From CAYWTX01 sp964461295 (GTDB taxonomy: Bacteria; Planctomycetota; Phycisphaerae; SM23-33): a stretch of DNA of 5,221 bases. Position numbers and translations under genes: made by a program. The stretch covers positions 1 to 5,221 of the forward strand of contig CAYWTX010000293.1 of the NCBI GenBank assembly GCA_964461295.1, in the 5' to 3' direction. Within the stretch, counting starts at the first letter, position 1, and every line of letters starts with the position of its first letter. Below are positions 1 to 4,032 of this stretch, piece after piece. Below the pieces are notes generated by a model, which saw only the letters and a program-made list of their open reading frames with translations, was not told the origin of the DNA and did no database searches.

Positions 1-12
1 AACCGGTTGCGT

Positions 13-68
13 GGCCTACCCGCTTCAGCGGGTAGGTCTTGGATTCGCCAAGCCCGGGTCTTGACCCG
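13..68 (+). other. Three consecutive short hairpins upstream of the HEAT-repeat gene
   Basis: Three inverted repeats follow one another. The first has CCTACCCGC (15-23) pairing with GCGGGTAGG (28-36) around a TTCA loop, and can be extended by a G-T wobble and a G-C pair to 13-38. The second has CTTGG (38-42) pairing with CCAAG (48-52). The third has CGGGT (55-59) pairing with ACCCG (64-68) around CTTG. No T-run follows the first stem, so it is not a classic Rho-independent terminator for a gene to the left, although it could still end such a transcript. It could also be an intergenic palindrome or part of a leader RNA for the gene at 146. The pairing is directly visible; the role is unknown. 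Confidence 0.45.
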
Positions 69-130
69 CCAACCGCCCTGTTCACCGCTCTGGCGTGTTC
101 CAGCAAGTGATACCGCATTGTGGCACCTGC

Positions 131-136
131 AAGGAG
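131..136 (+). promoter_or_regulatory. Ribosome binding site for the HEAT-repeat lipoprotein
   Basis: AAGGAG lies 9 nt before the ATG at 146. It decides the start. The reading frame stays open upstream to another ATG at 95, but that start would bury the signal peptide behind 17 extra residues, and the Shine-Dalgarno sequence would fall inside the coding region. Confidence 0.75.
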
Positions 137-145
137 TTCCAGGAT

Positions 146-2011
146 ATGCACAGCCGCGCCGGTTTTGTTCGCGTTCTCTGCCTGGCCGTCTTTGTCCTCA
201 TCGCCGGCTGCTCGTCTTCGGGCAAGAAATCCCCCGCCAGCCGCTCCTCCGCCAAGGAAGAGGCCGAAGGCGGCGTCTACGATCGCCGCATCCAGGTTCA
301 CCTGATCGAGCTCCGCAGCCGCGACCCGCGTATCCGCGCCGACGCTGCCGCGGGCATCGGCTCGCTGCGCCCCGGCCCCTACCTCGCCAAGGCCGTGCCC
401 GACCTCATCGCCACGCTTGCCGACCGCGAACCGAAGGTCCGCAACGCCGCGGCCGCGTCGCTGGGCAGCATCGCCGACAAGCGGGCCCTGGGCCCGCTCC
501 AGGCCGCCTTCGGCGATCCCAACAACGACGACGAGGTCCGCACCACGCTCGCCGCCGCCCTCGGGCGCATCCCCGACCCCGCCAGCGTCCCCCTGCTGGC
601 CCCGCGCCTCGGCGACCCCAATGCCAGCCCCAAGTTCCGCCTGGCCGCCATCGAGACCATCGCCGCCATCGACGCGCCCGCCCGCGCCGAGGTCCTCCTG
701 GCCGTCATCAACGACAAGGACGACGAGGTCCGCCAGGCCGCCGTGCTGGCCTTGGGCAAGGCGAAGGCCGTCCAGGCCGTCGATCGCCTCATCGAACTCC
801 TTGCCGACAAGGACCCCCGCGTCGTCGAGACGGCTGTCTGGTCCCTCGCCGAGATCGCCGACAAACGGGCGTTCGAGCCGATGGTCAAGCTGCTGGACAG
901 CCCGACCCCGCGCGCGCGTTGGGCCGCCGCCAGCGGCCTGGGGAAACTCGGCGACGGCCGCGGCGGGCCTCCCCTTGCCAAGCTCATTCGCCGCGACGAA
1001 GCCAAGTTCGCCGCCACCGCCACATCCAGGGACGCCGAGGACCCCGCCGTCATCGCCGCCGCCGCCTTCTCCCTGGCCAAGATCGGCGACCCCGCCTCCC
1101 TCGACGCCGTCGGCGTCGCCCTCAGACACCCCGATCCCATCGTGCGGCAGACCGCCGCACAGGCCCTCGGCACCGTCAAGCACCAACGAGCCGTCGCCCT
1201 GCTCGTCGAGTCGGTCGGGCGTTCGGATTCCAGCTACACGGTTCGGCAGATCGCGGCCGCGTCCCTGGGCGAGATCGGCAAGGAACTTGCTTTGGGGCCC
1301 GTGCTGAAGATGCTCAACAGCGACGACGTCGACCAGCGCAGGGCGGGCGCGTTCGTCCTGGGGCTGGCGCTGAAATCCGTCGACGCCGTCGAGCCGCTCA
1401 TCCGCCTGTTGGCCGACAAGGACTCGCAGGTCCGCGAGTCAGCCGTGCGGGCCCTGGGGGCGATCGGCGATGGGCGAGCCGTCGCGCCGCTGCTGCCCGC
1501 GCTCGATTCGACCGACTCGCGCACAGTGGAGTTGGCGGCCGAGGCGCTGGGTAAACTGAAGGACCCGCGAGCGGTCGGGCCGCTGTGCAGACTGGTGACG
1601 AAGATGGACGCCCGCGACCACTGCCGTCCGATAGCTGTCCAGGCCCTGGGGCTCATCGGCGACCGCGCCGCCACGGCGATGCTGGTGGAACTGCTCAGAG
1701 GGAAGGATGAGCATCGGACAAAGGAGTTGGCGGCCCGCGCGCTGGCGAAGATCGGCGACCCCAACGCCGTTCCCGCCCTCCTCGAACTTCTCACCGCCAC
1801 GAAGCCCACATTCGAGAGGCGTCCCATGCGAGCAGGCGGTTACGTGAACAGCAACGACGTCCTGGCTGCCGCGATGGACGCCCTGGGCACGATCGGCGAC
1901 GCGCGAGCGATCCCCGCCCTGCGCGAGATGAAGGAACGCGGGCATCCCGACCTTGTCTCCCTCGCCGACGCCGCCCTCGCCAAGATCAGCCCCGCCGGCC
2001 AGCGGAAGTAG
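146..2011 (+). CDS. HEAT-repeat lipoprotein (PBS-lyase-type HEAT repeats)
   Basis: This is a 621-residue lipoprotein with no visible enzymatic domain. Residues 1-21 form a lipoprotein signal peptide with a hydrophobic core (VLCLAVFVLIAG) and a lipobox IAG-C, so Cys22 should be lipidated. Ser at +2 fits outer-membrane sorting by the general rule. A short Ser/Lys-rich spacer (23-45) is followed by about 17 repeats of roughly 31 residues to the C-terminus. Each has a second helix of the type VRxxAAxALGxIGD, for example near residues 98, 131, 195, 257, 333, 366, 429, 460, 493, 525 and 572. A longer loop (about 550-570) sits between two late repeats. Such alpha-solenoids are generally protein-binding scaffolds, so a periplasmic or envelope-anchored scaffold is inferred; the partner is unknown. 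The strong repetition produces long antisense and out-of-frame open frames, which I consider shadows. The start was chosen on the Shine-Dalgarno sequence and the signal peptide. Confidence 0.9.
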   Translation: MHSRAGFVRVLCLAVFVLIAGCSSSGKKSPASRSSAKEEAEGGVYDRRIQVHLIELRSRDPRIRADAAAGIGSLRPGPYLAKAVPDLIATLADREPKVRNAAAASLGSIADKRALGPLQAAFGDPNNDDEVRTTLAAALGRIPDPASVPLLAPRLGDPNASPKFRLAAIETIAAIDAPARAEVLLAVINDKDDEVRQAAVLALGKAKAVQAVDRLIELLADKDPRVVETAVWSLAEIADKRAFEPMVKLLDSPTPRARWAAASGLGKLGDGRGGPPLAKLIRRDEAKFAATATSRDAEDPAVIAAAAFSLAKIGDPASLDAVGVALRHPDPIVRQTAAQALGTVKHQRAVALLVESVGRSDSSYTVRQIAAASLGEIGKELALGPVLKMLNSDDVDQRRAGAFVLGLALKSVDAVEPLIRLLADKDSQVRESAVRALGAIGDGRAVAPLLPALDSTDSRTVELAAEALGKLKDPRAVGPLCRLVTKMDARDHCRPIAVQALGLIGDRAATAMLVELLRGKDEHRTKELAARALAKIGDPNAVPALLELLTATKPTFERRPMRAGGYVNSNDVLAAAMDALGTIGDARAIPALREMKERGHPDLVSLADAALAKISPAGQRK

Positions 2012-2027
2012 CCCGATACGAGAAGAG

Positions 2028-2054
2028 TTCTTCTGAATATATTCTTCTGAATAT
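2028..2054 (+). repeat. Exact tandem 13-bp repeat TTCTTCTGAATAT next to a promoter
   Basis: TTCTTCTGAATAT occurs at 2028-2040 and again at 2042-2054 with a single A between, giving a period of 14 bp. The junction makes the palindrome GAATATATTC (2035-2044). AGAAGA/TCTTCT (2021-2034) and ATATTC/GAATAT (2039-2054) are further inverted repeats. The block is AT-rich in an otherwise GC-rich window and ends 3 bp before the proposed -35 hexamer at 2058. An activator or repressor operator, or an UP-like element, for the RRM gene is the natural inference. It lies 17-43 bp after the stop codon of the HEAT-repeat gene, so a role at that gene's 3' end is also possible. Confidence 0.6.
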
Positions 2055-2057
2055 GGG

Positions 2058-2086
2058 GTGACTTTCGCCCTCTTGCACGCTATAAT
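2058..2086 (+). promoter_or_regulatory. Sigma70-type promoter for the RRM gene
   Basis: A perfect -10 hexamer TATAAT (2081-2086) lies 17 bp downstream of GTGACT (2058-2063), which matches the -35 consensus TTGACA at four of six positions. Transcription would begin near 2092-2095. It lies in the only long non-coding gap on the plus strand, between the HEAT-repeat gene and the RRM gene. An open frame in phase with the RRM gene can be read from a GTG at 2058, but this would place the promoter inside the coding region. Confidence 0.75.
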
Positions 2087-2087
2087 A

Positions 2088-2241
2088 CCTCCTGTTCGGT
2101 TCGTCGAACGAGGAACTGTCCGGGACAACTCTCCGAAGTTGCCGCATCTCTTCTCGCCTGACGTCCTGACTCCCTGGGCCGGAACCACAGCCCCTTTCGG
2201 AAGGATCCGAGAAAGCAAACAAAAGGATCCACTTTGCCTAC
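2088..2241 (+). promoter_or_regulatory. Long structured 5' untranslated region of the RRM gene
   Basis: If transcription starts near 2093, about 160 nt precede the RRM start codon. Several hairpins can be drawn. CCTC-GTTCG (2088-2098, with a 2-nt bulge) pairs with CGAAC-GAGG (2105-2113). CAACT (2126-2130) pairs with AGTTG (2137-2141). CTTTCGGA (2194-2201) pairs with TCCG plus AAAG (2206-2215, with an AG bulge) around AGGA. The octamer AAGGATCC is repeated at 2201-2208 and 2223-2230, just before the ribosome binding site. I do not recognise a known riboswitch. Long leaders are known on cold-shock and some bacterial RRM genes, so temperature control or autoregulation is a reasonable but untested idea. 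Confidence 0.45.
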
Positions 2242-2246
2242 AGGAG
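2242..2246 (+). promoter_or_regulatory. Ribosome binding site for the RRM protein
   Basis: AGGAG lies 6 nt before the ATG at 2253. It supports this start over in-frame upstream starts, whose extra residues would not resemble any part of an RRM and would overlap the promoter. Confidence 0.75.
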
Positions 2247-2252
2247 AATCTC

Positions 2253-2531
2253 ATGGGCAAGAAGCTGTATGTCGGGAACCTCGGCTACGACGTGAACGAT
2301 GCGGACCTCAACCAGTTGCTGGCACAGCACGGTACGGTCACCAGCGCCACCGTCATCATGGACCGCGACAGCGGCCGCAGCAAGGGGTTCGGGTTCGTCG
2401 AAATGGCTGACGAGCAGGAAGCCCAGGCCGCCATCAACGCCCTGAACGGGCGCGAGTACTCCGGCCGGGCCCTCACGGTCAACGAGGCGAAGCCTCGTGC
2501 CGACGCCGGCCGCGGCCCGCGCCGCTACTAG
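2253..2531 (+). CDS. Small RNA-binding protein with one RRM domain
   Basis: This 92-residue protein is a single RNA recognition motif that binds single-stranded RNA in the cytoplasm. RNP2 is LYVGNL (5-10) with aromatic Tyr6. RNP1 is KGFGFVEM (44-51) with Phe46 and Phe48, so all three RNA-stacking aromatics are present. The beta-alpha-beta-beta-alpha-beta order is readable: helix 1 about 14-27, helix 2 about 53-67, and the last strand about 72-78. The DRDSGRSKGFGFVEM segment is typical of the bacterial and cyanobacterial Rbp group. The tail after the domain is only about 14 residues (KPRADAGRGPRRY), basic but without the long Gly-rich stretch many relatives carry. The gene has its own strong promoter and a long leader, and probably shares a transcript with the gene at 2631. 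Stand-alone RRM proteins are often linked to cold adaptation or mRNA stability; the target here is unknown. Confidence 0.93.
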   Translation: MGKKLYVGNLGYDVNDADLNQLLAQHGTVTSATVIMDRDSGRSKGFGFVEMADEQEAQAAINALNGREYSGRALTVNEAKPRADAGRGPRRY

Positions 2532-2551
2532 ACCGCGCATCCCAGAGCGCC

Positions 2552-2581
2552 GGGTCCTTGCCCCGGAAGGGGCAAGGACCC
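2552..2581 (+). other. Perfect 13-bp intercistronic hairpin with GGAA tetraloop
   Basis: GGGTCCTTGCCCC (2552-2564) is perfectly complementary to GGGGCAAGGACCC (2569-2581) and leaves a GGAA loop of the stable GNRA type. It begins 20 nt after the RRM stop codon and ends 49 nt before the next start. There is no T-run on either side (CGGCCCCTGG follows), so intrinsic termination on the plus strand is unlikely to be efficient. Possible roles are protecting the RRM mRNA 3' end after processing, attenuating the downstream gene, a binding site for the RRM protein itself, or a dispersed REP-like palindrome. Only the pairing is seen directly. Confidence 0.6.
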
Positions 2582-2630
2582 CGGCCCCTGGGACCACCCG
2601 TATGTTCGGCGGCTACTAAGGAGCATCACC

Positions 2631-2951
2631 ATGCCTCGACTTGGAACCCTCACGCTCCCCGGCCGATCCGGCGGCCAGTACAAGTTCAACGCATACGCGC
2701 TCGGCACCGCGTTCAAGGAAGGCCTCAGCGCCGTCTACGTCCTTACCCGCCGGACGCATCGGGACTCCGTCGGCCGCTTCCGGCACAAGCCTCTCCTTAT
2801 CGGCCAGACGGCGAACCTCCGCCAGCCGCTGGAGTTGGATGCCCGGACCATGGCCGCGTCGGGCGCCAACTGCATCTGCGTGCATCGCGAGCAGAACGAG
2901 ACGGCCCGCGCCGCCATCCGTCAGGATCTGCTGCCCGCCGCCGTGGCCTGA
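2631..2951 (+). CDS. Small protein resembling a catalytically degenerate GIY-YIG domain
   Basis: This 106-residue protein has AAGGAG at 2618-2623, 7 nt before its ATG. Its order of segments resembles small stand-alone GIY-YIG proteins. An N-terminal strand region (residues 4-20) is followed by AVYVL (34-38) in the place of the GIY strand, LLIGQTANL (55-63) in the place of the YIG strand, then GANCICVHRE (78-87), and a final R-x-x-I-x-x-DLL helix (93-101). Intact GIY-YIG nucleases cut DNA and need two Tyr, an Arg about eight residues after the YIG Gly, and a Glu on the last helix. By eye these positions read Tyr36 (kept), Leu56, Pro66 and Arg97, so nuclease activity is unlikely. A nucleic-acid-binding or structural role is inferred. 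It lies 99 nt after the RRM gene on the same strand without an obvious promoter of its own, so co-transcription is likely. The family call rests on pattern memory; the reading frame itself is firmer. Confidence 0.6.
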   Translation: MPRLGTLTLPGRSGGQYKFNAYALGTAFKEGLSAVYVLTRRTHRDSVGRFRHKPLLIGQTANLRQPLELDARTMAASGANCICVHREQNETARAAIRQDLLPAAVA

Positions 2952-3118
2952 GGCGCGCCGATGGCGTAGCGCGAGCTTCGCCCGCGGCCCAGGGCGGCAG
3001 ACAGCGGGAATCGATCGATCTCCGGGCCGTGGTTGGCCAATCCCCGTCAGGGGCGCGGCAACGGCGTCTTCGCGGTGGACATCGTCGAAGATGCGCTGAG
3101 CTTGCAGCCTTGTGACGC
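2952..3118. other. Convergent intergenic gap
   Basis: About 170 nt separate the GIY-YIG-like gene from the terminator of the opposing esterase gene. I find no convincing gene here. Only short self-complementary patches are visible (GGCGCGCC at 2952-2959, ATCGATCGAT at 3010-3019, CCCC-GTCA-GGGG near 3042-3053). None has a T-run on the plus strand, so no clear Rho-independent terminator for the RRM/GIY-YIG-like transcript is visible. Confidence 0.5.
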
Positions 3119-3140
3119 AAAAGCGGCAGAAACGTGCCGC
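3119..3140 (-). terminator. Rho-independent terminator of the esterase operon
   Basis: Read on the minus strand, GCGGCA (3140-3135) pairs with TGCCGC (3128-3123) around a CGTTTC loop and is followed at once by TTTT (3122-3119). The stem begins 7 nt after the esterase stop codon. The plus strand has A's before the stem and no T-run after it, so the signal points only one way. Confidence 0.7.
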
Positions 3141-3147
3141 CAGTCTC

Positions 3148-3960
3148 CTACTTCCCCCCGCCATCTTCCTGCACGATCTTGAACCACTGTTCGGCATAAC
3201 GCTTGCCCAGTTCCCGATACGACTCGGCGCTGAAGTGCAGTTTATCGCCCTTGTCTTTCAGCCCTGAGGCATCGGCGCAGGCGCACCGCCGAACCGATTG
3301 GGCCAGTTTCAGCAGCACCGGATTGATCGCCTTCGACGGCCCGAAGAAATCGCCCAGCGTGCCCAGAACGATCGGCACGTCGGGCGATCCCAGATCGGCC
3401 CGCAGATCGGCAAACAGCTTCTCCGCCTTGGGGGCATACGTCCTGGGGTCGCTGCCGCTCTCGCCCTGGTGCCACAGAATCCCGGCCAGTCTCCCATCCG
3501 ACGTCGCCCGCTTCGCGCGCTTCACGGCCTCGTCGTAGAGTGCGCCGCCTTTGGCCCATTGGTCGATCGACGTGCCGCCCACCGCCGCGGGCACCAGGGC
3601 GATCGTGTCGTTGGGGTACTTCTCGGCCAGAACTTTCCCGAACGTGGTTCCCAGCCCCACTCCCGCGGATCGCTTGTCGAAATGCAGGGGATCCACCGCG
3701 GCAGTCCACGTGTTTTCCTTCGTCAACGTCACCACTCGCCGATGGGCTTTCAGGTCCTGTTCCTCCACCTTGCCCCGACCCGCCATGTTGGACTGCCCGA
3801 TCAGCAGGAAGACGCGGACGTGCTCGCGCGCCGGAAGCGCCGCCGCCGGCTGAGTTGTCGCCGTTGCCGGCTGAGTTGTCGGCCCCGCCGCCAATGCCGC
3901 CGCACCCGCGATGGTTCCCGTTGCCGCCGCCGCAACCAACGCCAGAATCACACGAACCAT
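3148..3960 (-). CDS. Secreted SASA-family (SGNH) carbohydrate acetylesterase
   Basis: This 270-residue protein belongs to the sialate O-acetylesterase/CE6-like SASA family, which removes O-acetyl groups from sugars or polysaccharides. A Sec signal peptide occupies about residues 1-25 (VILALVAAAATGTIAGAAALAA), followed by a Thr/Gln/Pro linker (27-44) with two TTQPA units. The catalytic domain starts near 48. Its motifs are GQSNMAGRG with nucleophile Ser57, GGTSIDQW (128-135), WHQGES (163-168) and the C-terminal DKLHFS, where Asp239 and His242 should complete the triad. All key residues are present and the length is typical of a single-domain member. GGAG lies 7 nt before the ATG. The gene follows a sodium:solute symporter by 72 nt on the same strand and ends in its own terminator, so it is probably the last gene of an operon. 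The export signal places the enzyme outside the cytoplasm. The true substrate (xylan, sialate, sulfated or other acetylated glycan) cannot be told from sequence. Confidence 0.88.
   Translation of the reverse strand: MVRVILALVAAAATGTIAGAAALAAGPTTQPATATTQPAAALPAREHVRVFLLIGQSNMAGRGKVEEQDLKAHRRVVTLTKENTWTAAVDPLHFDKRSAGVGLGTTFGKVLAEKYPNDTIALVPAAVGGTSIDQWAKGGALYDEAVKRAKRATSDGRLAGILWHQGESGSDPRTYAPKAEKLFADLRADLGSPDVPIVLGTLGDFFGPSKAINPVLLKLAQSVRRCACADASGLKDKGDKLHFSAESYRELGKRYAEQWFKIVQEDGGGK
3845..3881 (-). repeat. In-frame 16-bp direct repeat encoding the TTQPA linker
   Basis: GCCGGCTGAGTTGTCG occurs at 3845-3860 and 3866-3881, a period of 21 bp (seven codons). On the coding strand it encodes the repeated TTQPA of the esterase linker. 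The period is a multiple of three, so gain or loss of a unit would keep the frame. TTQPA-type linkers after signal peptides are, as far as I recall, frequent in Phycisphaerae. Confidence 0.65.
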
Positions 3961-4032
3961 GGCATTTCTCCATTCTGCCCGCCCGGCCGTTCAGCCGTGC
4001 TCTTGCGTGTCCGTCCTCGCTCGGCGGCGTTC

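Noticed and set aside
61..89. Possible promoter with TTGACC at 61-66 upstream of the HEAT-repeat gene
   Set aside because: The sequence 17 bp downstream (ACCGCT) is a poor -10, and TTGACC is partly inside a hairpin. No convincing promoter is seen for this gene.
95..145. Upstream ATG extension of the HEAT-repeat lipoprotein
   Set aside because: It would add 17 residues before a proper lipoprotein signal peptide and place the AAGGAG at 131 inside the coding sequence.
379..1179. 266-residue open frame antisense to the HEAT-repeat gene
   Set aside because: Ser/Ala/Arg-rich composition and no recognisable motif; it mirrors the HEAT-repeat gene, whose repeats, signal peptide and Shine-Dalgarno sequence are clear.
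7..1554. 515-residue open frame on the plus strand, rich in Arg and Pro
   Set aside because: It overlaps the HEAT-repeat gene in another frame, has low-complexity Arg/Pro/Gly composition, no ribosome binding site, and no domain. It is a by-product of GC-rich repetitive coding sequence.
2058..2252. N-terminal extension of the RRM protein from a GTG at 2058
   Set aside because: It would cover the promoter and leader. The extra residues show no domain, and the ATG at 2253 has its own ribosome binding site.
3242..3973. Alternative 243-residue minus-strand frame overlapping the esterase
   Set aside because: Gly/Arg-rich shadow frame; the SASA catalytic motifs, signal peptide and ribosome binding site all belong to the frame starting at 3960.
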